Assembly (NCBI RefSeq): GCF_003574735.1
Contig: NZ_QORW01000006.1
Coordinates: forward strand, 106,887 to 170,886
Reading direction: 5' to 3'
Length of the DNA stretch: 64,000 nucleotides
Source: Dongia deserti
Lineage (GTDB): Bacteria; Pseudomonadota; Alphaproteobacteria; Dongiales; Dongiaceae
Shown: positions 18,299 through 26,081 of the stretch, in pieces
Numbering within the stretch: the first letter of the stretch is position 1
Layout of the letters: each line of letters opens with the position of its first letter
Translations under genes and position numbers: made by a program
Notes under the pieces: generated by a model
What the model saw: only the letters and a program-made list of their open reading frames with translations
What the model was told of the DNA's origin: nothing
The model's database searches: none

Positions 18299-18922
18299 GT
18301 GGCGGATGAAGTTACCTGCGGTGTCGGCCGCCTGGACTGCGGTAGGGCGACTTGGATACTGGTCGTCCGTCAGCATATTCCGGAAGCTGAACGGACCCTG
18401 TACGATGTCGTGTTTTTCTTCATCTGTGTTTGTAGCAATCAAATGTTGGAATTGGCAGCCAGGTGGCGGTTGGACTTTCGCATTGCACAAGCACGCCAAG
18501 CGATTGCTCGGCCGGTGAAGCAACCGTTCGACGCCAGCACAGAGCAATTCAGTCCAGAGCACGTGCTCACCGTCGATGGGGTCATGGTTGCGGCGATTGA
18601 TGCGGAGAAGCGGCTCATTCGCGTCATCGCACCGGTATTCCTTGGATTTGATGTCGTCTTTCGCGTCGATGCTCGCGTTCGCCGGGTCCGCCTTACCAAG
18701 CCAAAGATCATTGATTTGCCGGCCGTAGCCGGGATGCCGCGCGCGACTTCAGACGTGCAATGCGCGAGCGCGCTGACGATTCACGTCGATCAAGCAGCCG
18801 AGCCCGCCTTGTTCTTCATTGCGGATGAGGACCTGCCTGCCGCAATGGAATGGACCGCTGTGCTTCAGCGGTGGATGCAGGAGGACATTGGGTGGGAAAG
18901 CAATGTGAAACCCAAGGCTTGA
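18299..18922 (+). CDS. hypothetical protein
   Basis: I do not recognise this protein. The frame runs from an in-frame upstream ATG at 18233. The first residues from there are Arg/Cys-rich and unlike a protein, so the GTG at 18299 (MADEVTCGVGRLD) is offered as a start. From about residue 40 the sequence has a regular alternation (SPEHVLTVDGVMVAAIDAEKRLIRVIAPVF, then FDVVFRVDARVRRV). It ends in an acidic, Trp-containing tail. No signal peptide or membrane segment is clear. Base composition is lower in GC than its neighbours, and a decayed gene lies next to it, so transfer is possible. The 290 bases between it and the cyclase hold nothing I can identify. Confidence 0.5.
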   Translation: MADEVTCGVGRLDCGRATWILVVRQHIPEAERTLYDVVFFFICVCSNQMLELAARWRLDFRIAQARQAIARPVKQPFDASTEQFSPEHVLTVDGVMVAAIDAEKRLIRVIAPVFLGFDVVFRVDARVRRVRLTKPKIIDLPAVAGMPRATSDVQCASALTIHVDQAAEPALFFIADEDLPAAMEWTAVLQRWMQEDIGWESNVKPKA

Positions 18923-19000
18923 GCGCCTTGATGATTGATTCCGGCCAAGGATATCGCCGTTGGGTTTCGCCTGCCCGGAAACAAGATGATCGCCTACTCC

Positions 19001-19261
19001 TCACATCAATCCCAACAGCGTCTCCCTTTGCCGCCAGGTCATGACGGCGCCGCTCAAGGCCATGAAGCCGACGACAACGGCGCGGAAATTGTGCTCGCTC
19101 ATGCGGCTGATGAGGCGCTTGGCGAGCCAATTGGACATGAGTGCACCGACGCCGGCGGAGATACCGAACAGGAGCAGCCGCTGGTTCAGCGCGCCGAATG
19201 CCGTGTACGTGCCGATCTTCACCAGATGCATCGGGAAGGAGATGGCGTCGCTGGATCATTC
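19001..19261 (-). pseudogene. C-terminal fragment of a TauE/SafE family sulfite exporter
   Basis: The minus strand encodes MHLVKIGTYTAFGALNQRLL, then FGISAGVGALMSNWLAKRLI, ending in TWRQRETLLGLM and a stop. This is the C-terminal third of TauE/SafE membrane permeases (normally about 250 residues). The reading continues upstream in frame as SSDAISFP, which also fits the family, and then hits a TGA at 19256-19258. No N-terminal transmembrane half is found upstream. A short open frame from the ATG at 19231 (76 codons) remains, but it would lack most of the transporter. Broken gene is my call; the family assignment rests on the pattern of this one segment. Confidence 0.65.
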
Positions 19262-19372
19262 ATGCGTCATGGCCTTGTAGCGGGCTGTGCCAAAGCCGCC
19301 GATTCGGTTGCGGAAAGTTTCTATAGGATGGCTCTGTTGCAGAAAACCTGCCACGCACTCAACAGATTGCCG

Positions 19373-19401
19373 TTGACGCCGCAAAGGCTGCCCGCCATCT
19401 T
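19373..19401 (+). promoter_or_regulatory. predicted promoter of the fluoride-response operon
   Basis: TTGACG (19373-19378) and a weak -10 CATCTT (19396-19401) are 17 bases apart. Transcription would begin near 19408, just before the first riboswitch base pair. The -35 is close to consensus and the -10 is poor, so this is a tentative call supported mainly by its position. Confidence 0.4.
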
Positions 19402-19409
19402 TCACGGCG

Positions 19410-19459
19410 ATGGGGATGGGGTCCCCCGAGAACCGCCGCAGAGGCTGATGACTCCTGCC
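19410..19459 (+). ncRNA. fluoride riboswitch aptamer (crcB motif)
   Basis: Matches the crcB-motif consensus. GGGGAU (19412-19417) is followed by GGGGU (19418-19422), which pairs as P1 with ACUCC (19451-19455). CCCC (19423-19426) can pair with GGGG (19412-19415) as the pseudoknot. A small hairpin GCC-GCAGA-GGC (19435-19445) is followed by the conserved UGAUG and CUCCUGCC. The downstream genes are a fluoride channel and DUF190, the classic context. Fluoride binding stabilises the aptamer and turns on the genes below it. Confidence 0.92.
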
Positions 19460-19460
19460 A

Positions 19461-19518
19461 GCGTGGATTGCCCACGCGGCGGGGGCATGTCCGCAACCCG
19501 CCGCCCGGTGGGTTTTTT
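19461..19518 (+). terminator. riboswitch expression platform: terminator with competing hairpin
   Basis: Terminator stem ACCCGCC / GGTGGGT (19496-19502 with 19507-19513, loop GCCC) runs into TTTTTT (19513-19518). Its left arm is shared with an alternative 8-bp perfect stem GCGGCGGG (19476-19483) / CCCGCCGC (19497-19504), which would act as antiterminator. A third hairpin GCGTGG / CCACGC (19461-19477) overlaps the antiterminator arm. This layout suggests transcriptional control of crcB by fluoride; how the aptamer couples to these folds is inferred. Confidence 0.75.
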
Positions 19519-19556
19519 CACGCGCTGTGAGATGCAACGACGGGAAAGGAGCAGGC

Positions 19557-19949
19557 ATGTCTGCTGCGATCGCTGTGTGGGTGACGGTGGGGAGCGCGCT
19601 CGGTGGGTTGGCGCGCTATTGGTGCTCGGGCCTCATCGCGCGGCTGGTGGGCGAAACCTTCCCGTGGGGCACGCTCATCGTCAACGTCGTCGGCTCGTTC
19701 CTGATCGGTCTCATCGCGACCATCTCCGGGACCGACGGGCGTTTCCTCATCCCGGCCGAGGCGCGCCAGTTCATGATGGTCGGCATCCTGGGCGGCTTCA
19801 CCACCTTCTCCTCCTTCAGCCTGCAGACCTTGACTCTCGCACGCGATGGACAATGGCTGCTGGTCGGCGCGAACATCGTGGGCTCGGTGGTGTTGTGCCT
19901 GGTGATGGTGTGGGCGGGGCACATGCTCGCGACCCTCATCAACCGATAG
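19557..19949 (+). CDS. crcB: fluoride ion channel CrcB/FluC
   Basis: Small four-helix membrane protein that forms a dual-topology dimeric fluoride channel exporting F-. Family motifs: GSALGGLARYW at residues about 9-19, PWGTLIVNVVGSFLIG in helix 2, and GGFTTFSSFSLQT in helix 3 with the Phe and Thr/Ser residues of the ion pathway. The ATG at 19557 is chosen over an earlier in-frame ATG because AGGAG stands 7 bases upstream. It is controlled by the fluoride riboswitch 100 bp upstream and followed after 9 bp by a DUF190 gene. Length 130 is normal. Confidence 0.96.
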   Translation: MSAAIAVWVTVGSALGGLARYWCSGLIARLVGETFPWGTLIVNVVGSFLIGLIATISGTDGRFLIPAEARQFMMVGILGGFTTFSSFSLQTLTLARDGQWLLVGANIVGSVVLCLVMVWAGHMLATLINR

Positions 19950-19958
19950 GAGGCGGCG

Positions 19959-20303
19959 ATGCAAGTTCCCAAGGACGCCATGCTGCTGCGCATTTTCCTG
20001 GGGGAGAGCGACAAGGCGGGCAAACGGCCGCTCTATGAAGAGATCGTGCTGAAGGCGCGCGAGTTTCCGCTCGCTGGCGCCACCGTCCTGCGCGGGCCGA
20101 TGGGCTTCGGCCATTCCAGCCGGCTGCATACGGCGAAGATCCTGCGCCTGTCGGAAGACCTGCCGATGGTGATCGAGATCGTGGATGCGGAAGACAAGAT
20201 CCGCGCCTTCCTGGACTCGATCGAGCCGATCATGGGTGCGGGACTGGTGACGCTGGAGCGCGTGCAGGTCCTGCGCTACGGCACCGAAGCGCCGGCCGAA
20301 TAG
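19959..20303 (+). CDS. DUF190 family protein
   Basis: Small soluble protein of the DUF190 family, which has a GlnB/PII-like fold and is often found beside crcB. Seen: LLRIFLGESDKAGKRPLYEEIVLKAREFPLAGATVLRGPMGFG, then HTAKILRLSEDLPMVIEIVD. Length 114 is typical. It lies 9 bp after crcB with its own AGGAGG site, so the two are co-transcribed under the fluoride riboswitch. Its biochemical role is unknown; it may regulate or assist the channel. Confidence 0.92.
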   Translation: MQVPKDAMLLRIFLGESDKAGKRPLYEEIVLKAREFPLAGATVLRGPMGFGHSSRLHTAKILRLSEDLPMVIEIVDAEDKIRAFLDSIEPIMGAGLVTLERVQVLRYGTEAPAE

Positions 20304-20309
20304 AACGCT

Positions 20310-21293
20310 TCAGTCGATCGTCACCACCACGTTGCCCATCGCTTTCCCGCTTTCCACCGCTTTGTGCGCGTCGGCGATCTGCTCGAGCGGATAGGTCTCC
20401 GCGATCGCGTGCACCAAGGCACCTTGCACCAGAGCCTGGTTGATGTCCTGGATCGATTGCCGGCGCGCTGCCTCGGGCAGGATGTAGACCAGCACCATGC
20501 GCAGCGTGATGCCCTGAAACATCATCGGATAGAAGGGCAGCTTCGGCTCCATGATTGCGGACGAGGCATAAGCGGCGATGATGCCGTTGGTCTTGAGGCA
20601 GGCGAGGGTGGTCTGCAGGTTGCCGCCGAACTCCACCTCGACGACGCGATCGACGCCCTGGCCCTTGGTGATATCCTTCACCGCCTGCGCGACATCTTCG
20701 CTTTTGTAGTTCACGACATAGTCGACGCCGGCTGCCTTGGCATGCGCGGCCTTTTCCGCGCTGCTCACCGTCGCGATCACTTTGGCGCCGCCCCAGCGCG
20801 CTAGTTGGATCGCATAATGACCGACTGCGCCGGCGCCGCCCGTCACCAGGATGGTCTGGCCTGCGACGGGCCCATCGGCGAACACGCAGCGATGCGCCGT
20901 CATGGCGGGAATGCCGAGGCACGCGCCCGCCTCGTACGGCGCGCCATCCGGCAGATGCGGCGCCTGGACGCTCGGCAGCGCGATGTATTCCGCCGCCGTG
21001 CCGAAGGGCCGCTGCCATTGTCCGTTCCACAGCCACACGCGTTCGCCGACCCGCGCCGGATCGACCCCTGCGCCGATCGCTTCGATCACGCCCGCACCAT
21101 CGCTGTGCGGAATGACTCGCGGATAGCTCATCTTGGCACGCAAGCCAGCGCGCGACTTCACATCCGACGGATTGACGCCGGACGTCTTCACCCGCACCAG
21201 GACCTCGCCGGGGCCCGGTCTGGGCATCGGCAGCTCGGCTACCTTGAGCACTTCGTCAGCGGGTCCGTTACGGTCGTAGAAGGCGGCTTTCAT
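20310..21293 (-). CDS. MDR-family NADPH:quinone reductase-like oxidoreductase
   Basis: Medium-chain dehydrogenase/reductase without the structural-zinc cysteines, so it belongs to the quinone oxidoreductase (QOR/zeta-crystallin) group that reduces quinones or enals with NADPH. Seen: MKAAFYDRNGPADEVLKVAELPMPRPGPGEVLVRV at the start, SGVNPSDVKSR, and nucleotide-binding GGAGAVGHYAIQLARW near residue 150. The start at 21293 is chosen because this is where the GroES-like domain begins; upstream codons are not conserved. Length 327. It converges on DUF190 with 6 bases between stops. The substrate is unknown. Confidence 0.88.
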   Translation of the reverse strand: MKAAFYDRNGPADEVLKVAELPMPRPGPGEVLVRVKTSGVNPSDVKSRAGLRAKMSYPRVIPHSDGAGVIEAIGAGVDPARVGERVWLWNGQWQRPFGTAAEYIALPSVQAPHLPDGAPYEAGACLGIPAMTAHRCVFADGPVAGQTILVTGGAGAVGHYAIQLARWGGAKVIATVSSAEKAAHAKAAGVDYVVNYKSEDVAQAVKDITKGQGVDRVVEVEFGGNLQTTLACLKTNGIIAAYASSAIMEPKLPFYPMMFQGITLRMVLVYILPEAARRQSIQDINQALVQGALVHAIAETYPLEQIADAHKAVESGKAMGNVVVTID

Positions 21294-21463
21294 GAGCTGT
21301 TCCTTCGCTTCGTGCTCTCGGCCTCGAATCTGTACGAGTGATCGGGCAAAAGAAAGGGCGCGGTGGTTGCTCGCCGCGCCCATATTGTCCCGAGGCGTCT
21401 CTGGAGGGGGAAGGGCCTCGGGCGCTGAGCGGCAGTGGACCCGAGAGAGCCGAGGCGCCGCCG

Positions 21464-22942
21464 CTATTCCGCCGCCGCGGTGCCGCGCTCACCTAAACCC
21501 AGGCGGGCCGCCACGCCTGCGCCATAGGCCGGGTCGGCCTTGGCGAAATGGCTGATCTGACGGCGCTGGATGAACTCCGGCACGCCCTGCATGGCGCCGG
21601 CGATCGCATCCATCAGGCGGCTGCGTGCCTCCGGCGTCAGCAGGCGAAAGAGGTTGCCGGCCTGGGTGTAGTCGTCGTTGCCGGCGCGGTGGTCATAGCG
21701 GTCCGCAGGCCCCTCGATCGGCAGCGGCGGCTCCTTGAAGCGGTGATCCTCCACCGGCCCGCCGAAGCTGTTGGGCTCGTAATTGACGCGGCCGTACTCG
21801 TTGCCGTCGAACCGCATCGCGCCGTCGCGGTGATAGCTGTGGACGGGGCATCGCGGCTTGTTCACCGGCAACGCTTCGTAATTAACGCCGAGGCGATGGC
21901 GGTGCGCGTCGGCATACGAGAAGACGCGGAACTGCAGCATCTTGTCCGGGCTGTGGCTGATACCCGGCACCACGTTGGCAGGCGAGAAGCTGGCCTGCTC
22001 CACCTCGGCGAAGTAGTTCTCCGGGTTGCGGTTCAGCTCCAGGATGCCGACCTCGACCAGAGGGAATTGCTTGTGCGGCCACACCTTGGTCAGGTCGAAC
22101 GGATCGAAGGAGGCCTGCTTGGCCTGGTCCTCGCTCATCAGCTGGACCATCATGCGCCAGCGTGGATACTCGCCGCGCTCGATTGCCTCGTAGAGATCGC
22201 GCTGATGGCTCTCGCGGTCCGTGCCGATCACGCTCGCCGATTCCGCTTCCGAGATGGTGGCGATGCCCTGCAGGCTCTTGAAGTGGAATTTGACCCACAC
22301 GCGCTGGTTCTGCGCATTGATGAAGCTGTAGGTGTGCGAGCCATAGCCATTCATCTGCCGGTAATTCTTCGGCAAGCCGCGGTCAGAGAACAGGATCGTC
22401 ACCTGGTGCAGGCTCTCGGGCGACAGCGACCAGAAATCCCACATTGCCGTCGGATTGCGCAGGTTGGTGCGCGGGTCGCGCTTCTGGGTGTGGATGAAGT
22501 CCGGGAACTTGTAGGGATCCCGCACGAAGAAGACCGGCGTGTTGTTGCCGACCAGGTCCCAGTTCCCTTCCTCGGTATAGAACTTGAGCGCGAAGCCGCG
22601 CACGTCGCGCTCGGCATCGGCAGCACCTTTCTCGCCGGCGACGGTGGAGAAGCGCAGCAGCACCTCGGCCTTCTTGCCGATCTCGGCGAACAGCTTCGCC
22701 TTGGTGTGACGCGTGATGTCGTTGGTGATGGTCAGCGTGCCAAAGGCTGCCGAACCCTTGGCGTGCACCACGCGCTCCGGAATGCGCTCGCGGTTGAAGT
22801 GGGCGTGCTTCTCGAACAGCTGCCAGTCCTGGACCAGCAGCGGCCCGCGCGGGCCGGCGGTCAGGCTGTTCTGGTTGTCGCCGACGGGAATGCCGGCCGC
22901 CGTCGTCAAGGTCGGGCGCTTGGTTTTCAACTCACTGGCCAT
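21464..22942 (-). CDS. monofunctional heme catalase
   Basis: Breaks down hydrogen peroxide. Active-site His in [12 protein letters not shown] (about residue 60), Asn in [15 protein letters not shown], and the proximal heme-ligand Tyr in [14 protein letters not shown]. The length of 492 points to the small-subunit clade (KatA-like). The ATG at 22942 is used because GGAGGA lies just upstream and [17 protein letters not shown] is the usual N-terminus; an upstream ATG would add 22 unlikely residues. No OxyR gene is adjacent. A GC-rich dyad CCCGAGGC/GCCTCGGG (21389-21422) lies 42 bp downstream and may slow transcription, but has no T tract. Confidence 0.96.
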   Translation of the reverse strand: MASELKTKRPTLTTAAGIPVGDNQNSLTAGPRGPLLVQDWQLFEKHAHFNRERIPERVVHAKGSAAFGTLTITNDITRHTKAKLFAEIGKKAEVLLRFSTVAGEKGAADAERDVRGFALKFYTEEGNWDLVGNNTPVFFVRDPYKFPDFIHTQKRDPRTNLRNPTAMWDFWSLSPESLHQVTILFSDRGLPKNYRQMNGYGSHTYSFINAQNQRVWVKFHFKSLQGIATISEAESASVIGTDRESHQRDLYEAIERGEYPRWRMMVQLMSEDQAKQASFDPFDLTKVWPHKQFPLVEVGILELNRNPENYFAEVEQASFSPANVVPGISHSPDKMLQFRVFSYADAHRHRLGVNYEALPVNKPRCPVHSYHRDGAMRFDGNEYGRVNYEPNSFGGPVEDHRFKEPPLPIEGPADRYDHRAGNDDYTQAGNLFRLLTPEARSRLMDAIAGAMQGVPEFIQRRQISHFAKADPAYGAGVAARLGLGERGTAAAE

Positions 22943-23135
22943 CGGGATGCTCCTCCACTGCAAATCGGCTCGTGGAGAATGTGGCGCCGAAACGCCCGAT
23001 CGATCCAACGCATTGTTTTCATCAGTTCAATCGCGTTCCTCGATCATTAACGGGCGAGGACGCGCCTGGCCGAGGAACCTGCTATCATGCCTGCTGTTAG
23101 CGTCTCGTCCTTCCTCGACAAATGAGGGTGAAAAC

Positions 23136-23327
23136 ATGACGCGACTCACTGTCCTGGCATTCATCTGTGGAGCAAGCCTGCTGGCCGGCTGCTCGGTCTC
23201 GAGGGAAGGCGCTTCGCTGTCGGAATACAGTTTCATCGACAATAATTGCAGCGGCAACGGATCCTTCCGCAATGAGGCCTGGTGCGAGGGCGACTTCGGT
23301 CCCTCAGCGGGTCCCTACGCGAAGTAG
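23136..23327 (+). CDS. small secreted lipoprotein
   Basis: 63-residue precursor with a clear lipoprotein signal: MTRLTVLAFICGASLLAGCS, with lipobox LAGC and cysteine 19. The mature part of about 45 residues is polar and holds two further cysteines (NNCSGNG and EAWCEGD), which may form a disulfide bond. The start is supported by GAGGGTG 8 bases upstream. No family recognised. It diverges from the catalase gene over 193 bp and may share its control region. It is embedded in a longer plus-strand reading frame whose upstream part has no coding character. Confidence 0.72.
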   Translation: MTRLTVLAFICGASLLAGCSVSREGASLSEYSFIDNNCSGNGSFRNEAWCEGDFGPSAGPYAK

Positions 23328-23390
23328 TGCGCTTCCGATTGATCGCCAGACACTCGGCAAGAACCGAGAGCGTCGGGGCGCGTACTCGCC

Positions 23391-24152
23391 CTATGCGATG
23401 CACTCGCCGCCATCGACCACCAGAGCGTGCCCGGTCATGTAGCTGGATCGGTCGGAGGCGAGATAGAGGATGGATTCTGCGATCTCCGCCACGCTGGCCC
23501 AGCGGCCCATCGGGATCTTGTCCTTGACGTAAGCCTCGAGCGCAGCGCGCCCGCCCATCTGGCGCATGTAGGGCTCATTGAACGGTGTGTCGACCCAGCC
23601 GGGGCACAGCGCGTTGACCCGGATGTTGTCGGGCCCGTAGTCGAGCGCCATCTGCTTGGTCATGGCGATCACCGCCGTCTTGCTGGTGATGTAAGCCAGC
23701 ATGCCCTTGTCGAAGAACACACCCGAGTTGGATGAGGTGTTGATGATGACGCCCTTGCCCTGGCGCTTCATGTGCGGCAGCACCGCCTTGGCCGCGACGA
23801 AATGGGCGCGCACGTTGATATCGTAGCTGCTGTCGAGGCCGCTGACCGGCACCTGCTCCAAGGTGCCTTCGATCTGGATGCCGGCGTGGTTGTGCAGGAT
23901 ATCGATGCGGCCGTGGGTCTTTGCCGTTTGCTCGACCAGGCGGTCGATATCGGCATCCTTGGTGACGTCAAGCTGCCACCCTTCGGCGCGGCCGCCGGCA
24001 TCGCGGATGCGTTGCGCGGTTTCTTCCGCACGCGCGGCGACCAGGTCCGTGGCGATCACGATGGCGCCTTCGCGGCCCATGATCTCCGCCCCGCCGCGCC
24101 CGATGCCGGAACCGGCGGCAGTGACGACGGCGACGCGATCCTTGAGGATCAT
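23391..24152 (-). CDS. short-chain dehydrogenase/reductase
   Basis: Classical SDR of 253 residues using NAD(P)(H). Cofactor loop TAAGSGIGRGGA at residues 11-22; D36-L-V after the second strand favours NAD. NHAG motif present as LHNHAGIQ; catalytic Ser in INTSSNSG, Tyr and Lys in YITSK; C-terminal SSYMTGHALVVDGG. Eleven bases separate it from the permease gene upstream on the same strand, so it may be the last gene of the polyamine-type transport operon and act on a related metabolite. The substrate cannot be named. Confidence 0.9.
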   Translation of the reverse strand: MILKDRVAVVTAAGSGIGRGGAEIMGREGAIVIATDLVAARAEETAQRIRDAGGRAEGWQLDVTKDADIDRLVEQTAKTHGRIDILHNHAGIQIEGTLEQVPVSGLDSSYDINVRAHFVAAKAVLPHMKRQGKGVIINTSSNSGVFFDKGMLAYITSKTAVIAMTKQMALDYGPDNIRVNALCPGWVDTPFNEPYMRQMGGRAALEAYVKDKIPMGRWASVAEIAESILYLASDRSSYMTGHALVVDGGECIA

Positions 24153-24162
24153 TCCTTCCTCC

Positions 24163-24984
24163 TTACGTTTTCCCCTGGACGCTCTTGCGCCGCAGCAGCA
24201 GTTGTGCGCCGAATAGCATGACCAGCGAGAACATCATGATGGCCGTGCCGATGGCATTGATCTCCGGCGTTACGCCGCGGCGGATCGACGAGAACACGTA
24301 GATCGGCAGCGTGTTGAGCGGCCCGGCGACGAAAAACGCGATCACGAAGTCGTCGAAGCTGAAGGTGAAGCAGAGCAGGAAGCCGGCCAGGATCGCAGGC
24401 GCCAGCTGCGGCAGCGTCACCTGCCGGAACGTCGCCCAAGGATCGGCATAGAGATCCATCGAGGCCTCGATCAGGCTGCGATCCATGCCGGCGATGCGCG
24501 CCCGGACGATCACGACGACCAACGCCATGGAGAACAAGGTGTGGGCAGCGATGATCGAGCCATAGCCCATGTGGAGCTGCGGCGGCGTGTCGGTCGGCCA
24601 GATCTCAGCCAGCACCGCGTTCGCCGCATCGAACGTCGTGACGAGGGCGATCAAGGTCGCGATGCCGATCACGATCCCCGGCACCATGATCGCGATGTAG
24701 GTGAGGCCGTCGAAGATCACGCGCACCGGGCCTTTGACCCGCTGCAAAGCCAATGCGGCCATCGTGCCCATGATGGTTGCCAGCGCGGCGGACGAGAAGG
24801 CGACGGTCAGACTGGTCCTCAGCGCATCCAGCATCAGCGAGTTGCCGGCGACCCTGGCGTACCAGCGCAGAGAGAAACCCTGGAAATCGGCGGCGCTCAG
24901 TCCCGAATTGAAGCTGAACAGAACGATCAGCGCGATCGGGCCATAGAGGAAGAGATAAACCAGGGCGGAGTAGGCGCGCAGCAT
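24163..24984 (-). CDS. ABC transporter permease, PotC type
   Basis: Inner-membrane permease of the spermidine/putrescine importer family with about six transmembrane segments. The EAA loop that contacts the ATPase is EASMDLYADPWATFRQVTLPQLAPAI near residues 165-190. N-terminus LVYLFLYGPIALIVLFSFNS and C-terminal RRGVTPEINAIGTAIM are typical of PotC/PotI. It lies 7 bp after the PotB-type gene. The transported compound is probably a polyamine or a related cation; sequence alone does not decide. Confidence 0.9.
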   Translation of the reverse strand: MLRAYSALVYLFLYGPIALIVLFSFNSGLSAADFQGFSLRWYARVAGNSLMLDALRTSLTVAFSSAALATIMGTMAALALQRVKGPVRVIFDGLTYIAIMVPGIVIGIATLIALVTTFDAANAVLAEIWPTDTPPQLHMGYGSIIAAHTLFSMALVVVIVRARIAGMDRSLIEASMDLYADPWATFRQVTLPQLAPAILAGFLLCFTFSFDDFVIAFFVAGPLNTLPIYVFSSIRRGVTPEINAIGTAIMMFSLVMLFGAQLLLRRKSVQGKT

Positions 24985-24991
24985 GGCTGCC

Positions 24992-25918
24992 TCAGATCAG
25001 CGAGGCATCGCGACGGCCGCCGGTCGCGGCGGTCGCGCGCAAATAGAGGCTGACGGTCACCAGCATGATGATGACCAGTGCCATCGCCACGGCGGAGCCG
25101 TAGGGCCAGTTCAGGCTCTGCAGGAACAGGTCGACCAGCGCATTGCCGATGAAGAACACCTTGCCGCCGCCCAGCATCTGCGGGATCAGGTATTCGCCCA
25201 TCAGCAAGATGAAGACCAGCATGCAGCCTGTGATGATGCCCGGCGCGGAAAGGGGCAGCGTGATCTGGCGGAAGGTCGCGAACGGCCCGGCGCCGAGATC
25301 CTCCGAGGCCTCCAGCAGCCTCTTGTCGAGTTTCTCCAGGCTGACATAGATCGGGAACACCATCAGCGGCAGATACGCATAGACGATGCCGCACATGACT
25401 GAGAACGGCGTGTTGATCAGGCGCACGTCGCCCATGCCCATCGCATCCAGCAAGGCAGGAATGCCGCGCCCCCCGAGAATGAAGATCCAGGCATAGGTGC
25501 GGATGAGGAAGCTGGTCCAGAACGGAACGATCACGAGGATCAGCAGCATCACGCGCCAGCGTGCGCTTGATTTGACCGCCAGGAAATAGGCCAGGGGATA
25601 ACCGGCGAGCAGGCAGATCAACGTGCCGAGCGGGGCCAACGTCAGTGTGTTCTTGAACGCGGCCCAGCGCGCCGGAAGGTTCAGATAATTGTCGAGAGTG
25701 AAAGCCGCCTGGTAGCCTCCGGCCGGTGCCCGCACGCCCACGCTGTAGACGAGCACGACCGCCAGCGGCAGGATCAGCAGCACAAAGAACCAGACGGCGC
25801 TGGGCGCCAGCAGCAGGGCGGTGAGCCACCGCCCCGACTGCCTGCGTTCGGTGACCGCGGGTGTTGCGATGGTCTGTGCAGTGGCGGTCATATGCGGATC
25901 TCGCGCTTGAAACAGCAC
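24992..25918 (-). CDS. ABC transporter permease, PotB type
   Basis: Partner permease of 308 residues. One N-terminal segment (LTALLLAPSAVWFFVLLILPLAVVLVYSV) is followed by the PotB/PotH core, with the EAA loop EASEDLGAGPFATFRQITLPLSAPGI and the family sequence FWTSFLIRTYAWIFILGGRGIPALLDAMG. It is separated from the binding-protein gene by a 163-bp gap that holds the REP-like double palindrome, so its expression may be lower than that of the binding protein. Confidence 0.9.
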   Translation of the reverse strand: MLFQARDPHMTATAQTIATPAVTERRQSGRWLTALLLAPSAVWFFVLLILPLAVVLVYSVGVRAPAGGYQAAFTLDNYLNLPARWAAFKNTLTLAPLGTLICLLAGYPLAYFLAVKSSARWRVMLLILVIVPFWTSFLIRTYAWIFILGGRGIPALLDAMGMGDVRLINTPFSVMCGIVYAYLPLMVFPIYVSLEKLDKRLLEASEDLGAGPFATFRQITLPLSAPGIITGCMLVFILLMGEYLIPQMLGGGKVFFIGNALVDLFLQSLNWPYGSAVAMALVIIMLVTVSLYLRATAATGGRRDASLI

Positions 25919-25929
25919 GCGATGAGTCT

Positions 25930-26036
25930 CCCTCCCCCAAGTTGGGGGAGGGTTGGGGTGGGGGTTGCTCTCTCAAGCGAAGATTGAGTCGAGTTGAACC
26001 AACGCCCCCACCTAACCTCCCCCGACTCGGGGGAGG
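25930..26036. repeat. REP-like double palindrome inside the ABC operon
   Basis: Two hairpins in a larger dyad. Hairpin 1: CCCTCCCCCAA-G-TTGGGGGAGGG (25930-25952). Hairpin 2: CCTCCCCCGA-C-TCGGGGGAGG (26016-26036). The spacer arms GGTTGGGGTGGGGGTTG and CCAACGCCCCCACCTAACC are also imperfect complements, so the whole 107 bp folds on itself. Elements of this look are common intergenic repeats in alphaproteobacterial genomes. Between the binding-protein and permease genes it could stabilise the upstream mRNA. Confidence 0.85.
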
Positions 26037-26081
26037 AACCCATATTGTGCGTTCCCAAGCTCATACGCGGGTCGTTCCGAC

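Noticed and set aside
18063-18518. 151-codon plus-strand open frame after the cyclase
   Set aside because: Composition is poor in protein-like pattern and it overlaps the better frame at 18299-18922.
19256-19558. 100-codon minus-strand open frame over the fluoride riboswitch
   Set aside because: It is antisense to a structured RNA and has no similarity to transposases or to TauE that I can see.
21548-23050. 500-codon plus-strand open frame over the catalase gene
   Set aside because: The minus strand encodes a full catalase; the opposite frame has no motif and a shadow-like composition.
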